NCBI GenBank assembly: GCA_964422725.1
Contig: CAYRCC010000026.1
Span: 1 to 27,394 of the forward strand
Direction of reading: 5' to 3'
From: CAKSNH01 sp964422725
GTDB lineage: Bacteria; Bacillota; Clostridia; UBA1381
Length of the DNA stretch: 27,394 bases
In this document: piece after piece, positions 1-7,091 of the stretch
Layout of the letters: every line of letters starts with the position of its first letter
How positions within the stretch are numbered: position 1 is the first letter of the stretch
The notes under the pieces: model-generated
The model's input: the letters and a program-made list of their open reading frames with translations, nothing else
Database searches by the model: none
What the model was told of the DNA's origin: nothing
Program-made: the position numbers and the translations under genes

Positions 1-54
1 GACAGCGAAACCTCTTCAAAAATTTTAAGCAAAACTAATAAGTCTACACTCTAA
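1..54 (+). CDS. possible C-terminal tail of an upstream gene (partial)
   Basis: Frame 1 is open from the first base to a TAA at 52-54, giving a 17-residue polar tail rich in Ser, Thr and Lys. The stop lies directly against the intrinsic terminator at 53-77, which is where a gene end is expected. The other two forward frames stop earlier, at about 26 and 34. The fragment is too short to recognise a family, so this could be chance. Confidence 0.3.
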   Translation, partial: DSETSSKILSKTNKSTL

Positions 55-77
55 AAGCAGACGAAAGTCTGCTTTTT
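53..77 (+). terminator. intrinsic terminator upstream of proC
   Basis: The arms GCAGAC (57-62) and GTCTGC (67-72) are perfect and enclose a GAAA tetraloop. They are flanked by an A run and followed by TTTTT (73-77). Only 28 bases separate the end of the T run from the proC start codon, with no promoter-like site between. It either ends the upstream transcript with partial read-through into proC, or acts as an attenuator in the proC leader. Confidence 0.8.
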
Positions 78-105
78 ACATTTAGTCGGAGAAAGGAAGA
101 TTATT

Positions 106-900
106 ATGAAATTGACGGTTATAGGTGCCGGAAATATGTCTACAGCTCTTGTCAACGGCATTATACGCAAAGGCGTTGTGTCAAGCGACAATATATGTGT
201 CAGCGATTTGGATTTTGAGAAGCTTGAGGTTATGGCGAAAAAAGGCGTTGCAACCTGTAATTCAAATGTAACTGCGGCAAAGGGTGCCGATGTGGTTATT
301 TTGGCGGTTAAGCCTAATATTTATCCGGTGGTACTTAAAGAACTTTCGACACTCGAAAATAAGAAAAATATTATATTTGTGAGTATTGCGCCGGGGGTTA
401 CGATAAAGAGTATAAAGGACGGACTTGACTGCGATGCGAAAGTCGTAAGAACTATGCCGAATACTCCGGCTATGGTTGGTGCGGGAATGTCGGTTTTGTG
501 CTATGAAGCACCGGTTACAAGCTCGGAGTACGAAAGTGTAAGACGGCTTTTTGAGGCTGTGGGCGAGGTTGAGCTTATGAGCGAAAAAATGCTCAACGCT
601 GTGGTAAGCGTAAGCGGCAGCAGTCCGGCGTATGTATATATGTTTATCGAGGCAATGGCAGATGCTGCGGTTTATGACGGAATACCGAGAAATGTTGCGT
701 ATAAGCTGGCGGCACAGTCTGTGCTCGGTTCGGCAAAAATGGTGCTTGATACCGGCAGACACCCGGGTGAGCTGAAAGATATGGTGTGTTCGCCGGGCGG
801 AACTACAATACGTGCCGTACAGGTGCTTGAGGAAGAGGGATTTCGCTCGTCGGTAATCAAAGCTATGCTGGAGTGCAATAAGAAAGCGAATAATATGTGA
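106..900 (+). CDS. proC: pyrroline-5-carboxylate reductase
   Basis: ProC catalyses the last step of proline synthesis, the NAD(P)H-dependent reduction of 1-pyrroline-5-carboxylate to L-proline in the cytosol. The 264-residue protein has the usual ProC length. It opens with a Rossmann strand and the dinucleotide loop VIGAGNMSTAL (residues 5-15). It carries the central RTMPNTPAMVGAGM segment (about 122-135) and ends with the family signature DMVCSPGGTTIRAV (about 225-238). The ATG at 106 has a GGAGAAAGGA ribosome binding site at 87-96. A terminator stem lies just upstream and a hairpin-rich gene-free stretch follows, so it appears to be a single-gene unit. Identification rests on motifs and length; I am very sure of the family. 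Confidence 0.97.
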   Translation: MKLTVIGAGNMSTALVNGIIRKGVVSSDNICVSDLDFEKLEVMAKKGVATCNSNVTAAKGADVVILAVKPNIYPVVLKELSTLENKKNIIFVSIAPGVTIKSIKDGLDCDAKVVRTMPNTPAMVGAGMSVLCYEAPVTSSEYESVRRLFEAVGEVELMSEKMLNAVVSVSGSSPAYVYMFIEAMADAAVYDGIPRNVAYKLAAQSVLGSAKMVLDTGRHPGELKDMVCSPGGTTIRAVQVLEEEGFRSSVIKAMLECNKKANNM

Positions 901-975
901 TTTGGGGTGGAATTACATATTGCATATAAATTCAGAAGGAAATCTAATGTAAGAAAAACAATTGAAAAGTTGATA

Positions 976-1209
976 GACAATGCAAAACTCGCATTGTCAG
1001 CTGTATGGACAACAACAGCTTTCCTACAGGTCGCGCGGTGCTTTCGCCGCGCGAGTGCGAGGGGATAAAGGTGTTCTGTTTTTTTGACGAATGCGCCGTC
1101 TGCAAACGGTTAAACCCCTTGAGAAAGTAATTCTACTTACCTTTTTTAAGTCTGTTGATATTTTATCTGCACTCCGCTCGGTATAAGTGTGCACTTGTAC
1201 CGAGTTTTT
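976..1209 (+). ncRNA. candidate structured RNA in the proC-fapR gap (family unassigned)
   Basis: The 458-base gap from 901 to 1358 holds no convincing gene but has a run of hairpins on the + strand. GACAATGC (976-983) pairs with GCATTGTC (991-998). AGCTGT (999-1004) pairs with ACAGCT (1015-1020). TCGCGCGG (1031-1038) pairs with CCGCGCGA (1047-1054). AGGGG (1060-1064) pairs with CCCCT (1115-1119), enclosing CCGT/ACGG (1096-1109). GTAA/TTAC (1127-1140) precedes a T run at 1142-1147, and a strong terminator ends the stretch at 1209. The third stem is GC-rich against its AT-rich surroundings. I looked for conserved cores of tmRNA, RNase P RNA, SRP RNA, T-box and common riboswitches and saw none. 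A proC 3' UTR or an intergenic repeat element is possible instead. No clear promoter was found for it. Confidence 0.4.
1177..1209 (+). terminator. intrinsic terminator before the fapR promoter
   Basis: The arm CTCGGTATAAGTG (1177-1189) pairs with CACTTGTACCGAG (1192-1204) over 13 positions with one G-U. Only two bases lie between, so the innermost pairs must open. TTTTT follows at 1205-1209. It insulates the fapR promoter from proC or from the candidate RNA. Confidence 0.85.
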
Positions 1210-1309
1210 ATATTTGTGCAATTTGTTTAAAAAATAACAATAAATGTAGTGCAAATAACCGAAATGGCAATAAATATTTGAATATAATATGAATTTTGAA
1301 ATAAAACTA

Positions 1310-1338
1310 TTGCATTGCAGAAAGTTTTAATGTATAAT
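1310..1338 (+). promoter_or_regulatory. sigma-A promoter of the fapR-fab operon
   Basis: A -35 of TTGCAT (1310-1315) and a perfect -10 of TATAAT (1333-1338) are separated by 17 bases. Transcription should start near 1345. The FapR operator lies immediately downstream, fitting a repressible promoter. Confidence 0.75.
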
Positions 1339-1351
1339 GTCAATATAATTT

Positions 1352-1368
1352 TTATGACTTGGTACTAA
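1352..1368 (+). promoter_or_regulatory. FapR operator (autoregulatory)
   Basis: The 17-base site TTATGACT-T-GGTACTAA matches the Firmicutes FapR palindrome TTAGTACC-N-GGTACTAA at all positions of the right half and 5 of 8 of the left. It lies about 8 bases after the predicted transcription start and before the fapR coding region. A second AT-rich palindrome, ATAATTA-ATGC-TAATTAT, abuts it at 1368-1385. The inference is that FapR represses this operon, itself included, until malonyl-CoA releases it. Confidence 0.7.
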
Positions 1369-1421
1369 TAATTAATGCTAATTATGCCGAAGAATGTGTT
1401 AAAAGATTGGAGGTTGCAAAA

Positions 1422-1976
1422 TTGGGACGAACTGTGGCGAAAAAAGAGCGGCACACTTTACTGCGCGAAATGCTCAAACAAAATCCGTTTTTGAAAGACG
1501 ATGAATTGGCAAAAAAGTTCGGCGTAAGCGTTGCAACTATCCGATTTGACCGTGCTGAGCTTGGAATATTGGAGTATCGAGAACGCATTAAAAAGGTTGC
1601 GACCGACGGATATGAAAATATTAAAAGCAAACTGCCGGAAATGCTTGACTTAAATCCGCTGCACGATGCAATATCAATACTTCAGACAGATGACACTATG
1701 GTGTTCGGGGGGACGGATATAGTGAAAGGGCAGGTTATATTTTCGTTTGCCGAAAATCTTGCACTGCGCGTAATTGACGAAAAAGCGGCGCTTATAAAGG
1801 TTGCCAATGTGAAATATATAAAAGAAGTGAAAGCCGGCGACAAGCTTTTGGCAAAGTCTGAGGTTAAGCGTATCAAGAATGACGAATATATAATCTGGGT
1901 TAAAATTAAATCGAATATGACAGAAGTATTTCGGTGCAAATTTATGCTTGCGGTGGCGGGTATGAGCACGAAATAA
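1422..1976 (+). CDS. fapR: FapR, malonyl-CoA-responsive repressor of lipid synthesis
   Basis: FapR is the Firmicutes repressor of fatty acid and phospholipid genes; malonyl-CoA is its inducer. This 184-residue protein is close to the B. subtilis length. It has an N-terminal winged helix (about residues 8-55, with DDELAKKFGVSVATIRFDR as the recognition region) and a C-terminal hot-dog effector domain (about 70-180). I start it at TTG 1422 because TTGGAGG at 1407-1413 is a well-spaced ribosome site and the resulting N-terminus (MGRTVAKKERH) matches the Lys/Arg-rich start of the family. A longer in-frame TTG at 1359 would overlap the operator and is rejected. It is the first gene of the lipid operon, 28 bases before plsX, and is probably autoregulated. 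Confidence 0.92.
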   Translation: MGRTVAKKERHTLLREMLKQNPFLKDDELAKKFGVSVATIRFDRAELGILEYRERIKKVATDGYENIKSKLPEMLDLNPLHDAISILQTDDTMVFGGTDIVKGQVIFSFAENLALRVIDEKAALIKVANVKYIKEVKAGDKLLAKSEVKRIKNDEYIIWVKIKSNMTEVFRCKFMLAVAGMSTK

Positions 1977-2004
1977 TTTTGCGTTGTATATGGAGGAGAT
2001 AGCT

Positions 2005-3000
2005 TTGAAAATAATAGTAGATGCTATGGGCGGAGATAATGCGCCGTCAGTGCCTGTTGAGGCCAGTGTGCGCGGTGCAAAAGAGCTTGGGATTGACATA
2101 GTTTTGGTTGGTGATACCGAAATTGTAATGTCGGAGCTTGACAAATACGATTATCCCAAAGATAAAATTACAATTGAGCACGCCGACGATGTCATAAGTA
2201 ATTATGACGAACCGGCAAAAGCGGTTAAAACCAGAAAGTCAGCCTCGGTTGTAGTGGCTGCAAATATGCTCAAAGACGGAAAAGGCGATGCAATGCTTTC
2301 AATGGGGAGTACCGGTGCGCTTTTGGCGGCAGGACTTTTAATAGTCGGACGGATAAAGGGCATAGCACGTCCGGCAATTGCAACCGCACTGCCTACCCAA
2401 ATTGCAAATAAACCCGTACTGCTTATGGATGCCGGCGCAAACACAAACTGCAAGTCCGAAAATCTTGTACAGTTCGGAATTATGGGCAGTATATATATGA
2501 AAAACATTATGGGAATGGGTAACCCGAAAGTAGGACTTTTGAATAACGGTGAGGAAGAGGGGAAAGGAAACGACCTGACTAAAGAAACATATCCGCTTAT
2601 GAAAGATGCACCTTTCAATTTTGTCGGTAATGTCGAGGGACGGGACATTAATATGGGTGAGATTGATGTTGTTGTATGTGACGGCTTCGTCGGAAATGTG
2701 GTGCTGAAAACAATAGAGGGTATGGGACTTGCTATGAGTTCTATGGTGAAAAAAGTATTTACAAAAAACATTATAACAAAGTTTGCGAGTATGCTTGTTT
2801 ACGGCGGTATTAAGGATTTTAAAAAAGCTATGGATTACAGCGAATACGGCGGTGCACCGCTGCTGGGCGTGAAACAGCCTGTAATAAAGGGACACGGCTC
2901 GTCCAATACAAAAGCCGTATTTTCGGCGTTGGTACAGGCTAAGAAATTTGTTGAAACAAATGTTATAGCGGATATACAAAATTCAGTTAATGCAAATTAA
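2005..3000 (+). CDS. plsX: phosphate acyltransferase PlsX
   Basis: PlsX converts acyl-ACP and phosphate to acyl-phosphate, the donor for PlsY in phosphatidic acid synthesis. It acts as a peripheral enzyme at the inner face of the membrane. The 331-residue protein begins with the family hallmark MKIIVDAMGGDNAP. It also has SMGSTGALLAAG (about 96-107), LMDAGANTNC (about 136-145) and the C-terminal YGGAPLLGVKQPVIKGHGSS. The start is TTG 2005 with GGAGGAG at 1992-1998; an ATG further upstream would add residues not typical of the family. It lies between fapR and fabH, a standard Firmicutes arrangement linking acyl-chain production to phospholipid assembly under one repressor. No unusual residues were seen. 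Confidence 0.97.
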   Translation: MKIIVDAMGGDNAPSVPVEASVRGAKELGIDIVLVGDTEIVMSELDKYDYPKDKITIEHADDVISNYDEPAKAVKTRKSASVVVAANMLKDGKGDAMLSMGSTGALLAAGLLIVGRIKGIARPAIATALPTQIANKPVLLMDAGANTNCKSENLVQFGIMGSIYMKNIMGMGNPKVGLLNNGEEEGKGNDLTKETYPLMKDAPFNFVGNVEGRDINMGEIDVVVCDGFVGNVVLKTIEGMGLAMSSMVKKVFTKNIITKFASMLVYGGIKDFKKAMDYSEYGGAPLLGVKQPVIKGHGSSNTKAVFSALVQAKKFVETNVIADIQNSVNAN

Positions 3001-3041
3001 CGGCTGAGCGCGTTTTGCGTGGAAAGGAATGGTCAGACAAA

Positions 3042-4019
3042 ATGGTTAAAGCGAGAATTTTAGGTATGGGAGCATACACTCCGGAAAAGATTTACGACAA
3101 TGCGTATATGGAATCCATCGTCGAAACAAACAATGAATGGATTGTTCAGAGGACGGGAATAGAACAAAGACATATTGCGGCAGATGATGAGTATACCAGC
3201 GATTTGGCATCGAAGGCAGCCGAGCGTGCACTTGAAAATGCTAATGTAAGTGCGGAAATGATTGAACTTATAATAGTTGCTACGGTAACTCCCGATTATT
3301 TTACACCGTCGGTTGCGTGTGTTGTACAGAAAAATATCGGTGCGGTAAATTCGGCGGCATTTGATATGAACGCGGCTTGTTCGGGATTTGTTTCGGCGTT
3401 GAACGTTGCCGAAAAATTTATACTTGCCGGCACGTATAAGCATATTTTGGTTATCGGTGCGGACGCGCTCAGCAAAGCGACGGATTACAAAGACAGAAGT
3501 ACCTGTATTTTGTTCGGAGATGCGGCGGGCGCGGCTGTGGTCGGCGCAAGCGAGGAAAGCGGTGTTTTGTCGTCGTGGATGGGCGCGCGCGGCTCAGACT
3601 GTGACAAGATAACCAATCTTGCATACAGAGATGACGAGCAAGAGCTTGCAAAACGCATATCCGGAAGAAAGAATACACTGTGGATGGCAGGCAGTGAGGT
3701 TATGAAGTTTGCCGTAAGGATTATGGCAGAGGCGGCTAAAAAGGTTGTCGAAGATGCCGGATACACGCTTGCCGATGTTGATTTGCTTATACCGCATCAG
3801 GCTAATGTAAGAATTATAGACGGTGCGGCAAAAAGGCTGGATATAGATGACAGCAAAGTTTACAAAAATCTTTACAGACACGGAAACACTTCCGCCGCCT
3901 CAATTCCGGTTGCACTGTGCGAGGCAATTCAGGAGGGCAGAGTAAAACGCGGAGATAAGATAGTTATTGTTGGTTTCGGTGCCGGTCTTACTTGGGGCGC
4001 GGCATTTATTGAGTGGTAA
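3042..4019 (+). CDS. fabH: 3-oxoacyl-ACP synthase III (FabH)
   Basis: FabH starts FAS II by condensing an acyl-CoA primer with malonyl-ACP, and its substrate choice sets straight- or branched-chain starters. The 325-residue protein has the Cys-His-Asn triad at C113 (in AACSGF), H252 (in IPHQAN) and N282 (in HGNTSAAS), close to the E. coli positions. It also has the N-terminal WIVQRTGIEQRH motif and the C-terminal GFGAGLTWG. I chose ATG 3042, giving MVKARILGMGAY. The reading frame is open from an upstream ATG at 3015, but AAAGGA at 3023-3028 favours 3042. It lies 41 bases after plsX and 24 before fabK. The primer preference cannot be told from sequence by eye. Confidence 0.97.
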   Translation: MVKARILGMGAYTPEKIYDNAYMESIVETNNEWIVQRTGIEQRHIAADDEYTSDLASKAAERALENANVSAEMIELIIVATVTPDYFTPSVACVVQKNIGAVNSAAFDMNAACSGFVSALNVAEKFILAGTYKHILVIGADALSKATDYKDRSTCILFGDAAGAAVVGASEESGVLSSWMGARGSDCDKITNLAYRDDEQELAKRISGRKNTLWMAGSEVMKFAVRIMAEAAKKVVEDAGYTLADVDLLIPHQANVRIIDGAAKRLDIDDSKVYKNLYRHGNTSAASIPVALCEAIQEGRVKRGDKIVIVGFGAGLTWGAAFIEW

Positions 4020-4043
4020 ATTAAAGAAAGGATAGATGTGATT

Positions 4044-4985
4044 ATGAAAACGAGAATTTGCGAATTGCTGAACATTGAATATCCTGTTATTCAAGGTGGT
4101 ATGGCTTGGGTTGCAACAGCCGAGCTTGCGGCGGCTGTGTCAAACGGCGGCGGTCTTGGACTGATAGCGGCAGGCGGTGCACCGGCAGATGTTGTGAGAG
4201 AACAGATACATAAAGCCAGAACGCTTACCGACAAGCCGTTTGGTGTAAATGTTATGCTTATGTCACCGTTTGCGGACGATGTTATGAAGGTTGTAATTGA
4301 AGAGAAGGTTGCGGTTGTGGCAACGGGAGCCGGCAATCCGGGCAAGTATATGACAGACCTTAAGGCGGCCGGAATTAAAGTTATGCCGGTTGTTGCAAGT
4401 GTTGCACTTGCTAAGAAGATGGAAAAGAGCGGCGCGGATGCTATTATTGCGGAGGGTACAGAGGCCGGCGGTCATATCGGCGAGCTTACGACTATGGTGC
4501 TTGTACCGCAGGTTGTTGATGCGGTTTCGATTCCGGTTGTTGCGGCAGGCGGTATTGCCGATTCGCGCGGAGTTGCGGCGGCGTTTGCATTCGGTGCGGA
4601 AGCGGTGCAGGTAGGCACTCGTTTTCTGTGTTCGACAGAATGTATAGCACACGACAATTATAAACAGGCTGTAATCAAAGCAAAGGACAGAGATGCGGTT
4701 GTGACGGGACGTTCGTCGGGTGCGCCGGTACGTGCGCTTAAAAACAAACTCACAAAAGAGTATGAACGTTTGGAAAAATCGGGAGCATCAGCCGAAGAAA
4801 TCGAAAACCTCGGTGTGGGCGGTTTAAGAAGAGCGACACTTGAAGGTGATGTTGAGATGGGATCGCTGATGGCGGGACAGTCGGCGGCGATGGTTACCAA
4901 GATTGAGCCGTGTGCCGATATTATCAATGATTTGGTGTCGGGCGTAGAGGCAGTTGTTGCAGACATTAAGAATAGATTTATTTAA
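4044..4985 (+). CDS. fabK: enoyl-ACP reductase II (FabK), flavoprotein
   Basis: FabK performs the last reduction of each FAS II cycle, trans-2-enoyl-ACP to acyl-ACP, using FMN and NAD(P)H. It is unrelated to FabI and insensitive to triclosan. The 313-residue TIM-barrel protein starts MKTRICELLNIEYPVIQGGMAWVA, near-identical in pattern to the pneumococcal enzyme. Other FabK features are FGVNVMLMSPF (about 59-69), VATGAGNP, EAGGHIGELTTM with the catalytic H144, and AAGGIADSRG followed by GAEAVQVGTRF for FMN phosphate binding. ATG 4044 is preferred over GTG 4038 by alignment to the family start. Related nitronate monooxygenases share the fold, but operon position and the His motif favour FabK. 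No fabI or fabL is seen in the window. Confidence 0.95.
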   Translation: MKTRICELLNIEYPVIQGGMAWVATAELAAAVSNGGGLGLIAAGGAPADVVREQIHKARTLTDKPFGVNVMLMSPFADDVMKVVIEEKVAVVATGAGNPGKYMTDLKAAGIKVMPVVASVALAKKMEKSGADAIIAEGTEAGGHIGELTTMVLVPQVVDAVSIPVVAAGGIADSRGVAAAFAFGAEAVQVGTRFLCSTECIAHDNYKQAVIKAKDRDAVVTGRSSGAPVRALKNKLTKEYERLEKSGASAEEIENLGVGGLRRATLEGDVEMGSLMAGQSAAMVTKIEPCADIINDLVSGVEAVVADIKNRFI

Positions 4986-4999
4986 GTGAGGATTACAGT

Positions 5000-5935
5000 A
5001 TGGGGAAATTAGCTTTTATATTTTCGGGACAAGGCGCGCAGACGGTAGGAATGGGAAAAGAGCTTGCACAGAATTTCAAGGTTGCCGACAAAACATTTGA
5101 TGAGGCAAGCGAGGCACTTGGTTTTGACGTTAAAGAAATGATTTGGAACGGTGACAGTGAAACTCTTATGATTACAGAAAACACACAGCCGGCAGTTGTA
5201 ACTATGAGTACGGCGGCGCTGCGAGTGCTTGAAGAAAAGGGTATAAAGCCGGATGTCGTTGCGGGACTGAGTTTGGGCGAGTATACCGCACACATTGCAT
5301 CGGGTTCGCTTGAGTTTGCAGATGCGGTTAGGCTTGTAAAAAAGAGAGGTAAGTATATGCAGGAGGAAGTGCCTGTAGGGAAAGGTGCTATGGCAGCTAT
5401 TCTGGCACTTACCGAAGAACAGGTGAGGGAGTGCTGCCAAAAAGCCTCCGAAACGGGAATATGTGAGCCGGCAAACTTTAATTGTCCGGGACAGATTGTA
5501 GTGTCGGGAGAAGTTGCGGCGGTTGAAAAATGCTGTGAAACAGCGAAAGAAATGGGCGCAAAGCGAGCTGTAAAACTTCCGGTGTCTGCACCGTTTCACT
5601 GCTCAATGCTGACAGGTGCCGGCGAAAAGCTTGCAAAGGAGCTTGAAAACGTTGAAGTACGTGATATGCAGATACCTGTAATCACTAATGTAACTGCGGA
5701 TTGTGTCGGCGGAAAAGATGAAATAAAGCCGCTTTTGATAAAACAGGTCAGCAATTCGGTTATGTGGGAAAAAAGTGTAATTAAAATGATCAACGATGGC
5801 GTAGATACTTTTGTTGAGGTTGGACCGGGTAAAGCACTGAGCGGATTTGTTAAGAAAATCAGCAAAGAGGTTGCGGTGTATAATGTAGAGGATATGTCAT
5901 CATTGAATAAAACTATAGAGGGTCTTAAAGGCTGA
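5000..5935 (+). CDS. fabD: malonyl-CoA:ACP transacylase (FabD)
   Basis: FabD transfers malonyl from CoA to the phosphopantetheine of ACP, supplying the extender unit of FAS II. The 311-residue protein has the N-terminal FSGQGAQTVGMG (about 9-20). The nucleophile is S91 in GLSLGEY and the catalytic H200 lies in PFHCSML, matching Ser92/His201 of E. coli. Oxyanion and malonyl-binding elements include the early Gln and the GPGKALSGFVKKI segment near the C-terminus. The start ATG 5000 has AGTGAGGA just upstream, overlapping the end of fabK by a few bases. It lies 15 bases before fabG, consistent with one polycistronic mRNA. Nothing unusual was seen. Confidence 0.97.
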   Translation: MGKLAFIFSGQGAQTVGMGKELAQNFKVADKTFDEASEALGFDVKEMIWNGDSETLMITENTQPAVVTMSTAALRVLEEKGIKPDVVAGLSLGEYTAHIASGSLEFADAVRLVKKRGKYMQEEVPVGKGAMAAILALTEEQVRECCQKASETGICEPANFNCPGQIVVSGEVAAVEKCCETAKEMGAKRAVKLPVSAPFHCSMLTGAGEKLAKELENVEVRDMQIPVITNVTADCVGGKDEIKPLLIKQVSNSVMWEKSVIKMINDGVDTFVEVGPGKALSGFVKKISKEVAVYNVEDMSSLNKTIEGLKG

Positions 5936-5950
5936 TAAAGGAGAGATAAT

Positions 5951-6691
5951 ATGTTAAAGGGAAAAACGGCGGTCATAACAGGTTCCGGCAGAGGTATAGG
6001 CAAGGCAATAGCGGTTAAGCTTGCAAGCCTTGGGGCGAATATTGTAATTAACGATATTCCGTCATCTGTTGATGCCGATAAAACAAGCGAGGAAATAAAG
6101 GCTATGGGCGTGGGCTCGATTGTTGTCAAGGGTGATGTAAGAAATTTTGCTGATATGGAAACTCTTGTAAAAACTACGGTTGACACGTTCGGTTCAATCG
6201 ACATTGTTGTGAACAATGCCGGTATCACTCGTGACGGACTTATGCTGCGTATGAGTGAGGAGGACTGGGATATGGTGCTTGACATTAACCTAAAGGGTGC
6301 GTTTAACTGTATCAAAGCGGCGGCACGTCCTATGATGAAACAGAAAAGCGGTGCAATCGTGAACATTGCCTCGGTAGTGGGAGTTATGGGCAATGCGGGT
6401 CAGGCTAATTATTCAGCCTCAAAAGCCGGACTTATAGGTTTGACAAAGACGGTAGCAAAGGAGTTTGCAAAGAAGAATATCAGATGTAATGCGGTTGCGC
6501 CGGGATTTATCGAGTCCGATATGACCGCAAAGCTTTCAGACGAAGTTAAGGAAAGTTATTTTGCGGCAATTCCGCTTTCAAAATTCGGTAAAACCGATGA
6601 TATTGCCGATGTTGTGGCATTTCTGGCATCAGATATGTCCAAATATGTTACAGGTCAGGTAATTAATGTTGACGGCGGACTTGTTATGTAA
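5951..6691 (+). CDS. fabG: 3-oxoacyl-ACP reductase (FabG)
   Basis: FabG reduces 3-oxoacyl-ACP to 3-hydroxyacyl-ACP with NADPH, the first reduction of each elongation cycle. The 246-residue short-chain dehydrogenase has the cofactor loop TGSGRGIGKA (about 10-19) and VNNAGITRDGLMLRM (about 88-102). The catalytic set is S141, Y154 and K158 (in YSASKAG), and the C-terminus is TGQVINVDGGLVM. The ATG 5951 has AAAGGAGAG at 5937-5945. The short-chain dehydrogenase family is broad, but the NAGITRD motif and a position between fabD and acpP make FabG the clear choice. It is encoded in the same strand-continuous operon. Confidence 0.96.
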   Translation: MLKGKTAVITGSGRGIGKAIAVKLASLGANIVINDIPSSVDADKTSEEIKAMGVGSIVVKGDVRNFADMETLVKTTVDTFGSIDIVVNNAGITRDGLMLRMSEEDWDMVLDINLKGAFNCIKAAARPMMKQKSGAIVNIASVVGVMGNAGQANYSASKAGLIGLTKTVAKEFAKKNIRCNAVAPGFIESDMTAKLSDEVKESYFAAIPLSKFGKTDDIADVVAFLASDMSKYVTGQVINVDGGLVM

Positions 6692-6731
6692 TATAATAAA
6701 TATGCATAGCTATTGAAGGGAGGTGACAAGG

Positions 6732-6959
6732 ATGGAGTTTGAAAAGGTAAGAGCAATTGTTGTTGACCAGCTTGGTGCTGAGGAAGCGGACGTAACTATG
6801 GAAGCTTCTTTTGTCGATGATTTGGGTGCTGATTCATTGGACGTGGTAGAGCTGATTATGGCGTTGGAGGAGGAATTTGGTATTGAAATTCCTGATGAGG
6901 ATGCCGAAAAAATCAGTACTGTAGGTGATGCTGTTGCATACATCAAGGAAAACGCGTAA
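6732..6959 (+). CDS. acpP: acyl carrier protein
   Basis: ACP carries acyl intermediates on a 4'-phosphopantetheine between the FAS II enzymes and PlsX. The 75-residue acidic protein has the modification motif DLGADSLD, with the attachment serine at S35, followed by the recognition helix VVELIMALEEEFGIEIPDED. The start MEFEKV at ATG 6732 is set by an excellent ribosome site, GGGAGGTG at 6718-6725, the strongest in the operon and fitting for an abundant protein. An upstream in-frame start at 6723 would fall inside that ribosome site and is rejected. A long hairpin follows 28 bases downstream, before fabF. Confidence 0.97.
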   Translation: MEFEKVRAIVVDQLGAEEADVTMEASFVDDLGADSLDVVELIMALEEEFGIEIPDEDAEKISTVGDAVAYIKENA

Positions 6960-6987
6960 TTGAGGCATACTAAAATGAAAATGACTG

Positions 6988-7025
6988 CTCCGCATATATT
7001 GAAAAGTATATGCGGAGGTTAGTTT
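6988..7025 (+). terminator. hairpin between acpP and fabF (partial terminator or 3' stabiliser)
   Basis: CTCCGCATATA (6988-6998) pairs perfectly with TATATGCGGAG (7007-7017) around an 8-base loop, followed by GTTAGTTTTT. The T tract is offset by several bases, so termination may be partial. That would allow more acpP than fabF message, or protect the acpP 3' end. The rest of the 132-base gap is AT-rich with no clear consensus promoter. Confidence 0.6.
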
Positions 7026-7091
7026 TTGTAAGTACGATAATTTATTATCTTTATATATAGTTTAAACGGATACTGAAATTTGGAGGATGCT

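Noticed and set aside
901..1209. tmRNA, RNase P RNA, SRP RNA or T-box in the proC-fapR gap
   Set aside because: None of their conserved cores was seen, so the stretch is left unassigned.
1359..1421. Longer N-terminus of FapR from TTG 1359
   Set aside because: It overlaps the FapR operator, lacks a ribosome site and is not family-like; TTG 1422 has a good site and a typical start.
7026..7059. Internal promoter for fabF (TTGTAA and TATATA)
   Set aside because: Spacing is about 20 bases and both boxes are weak in an AT-rich stretch.
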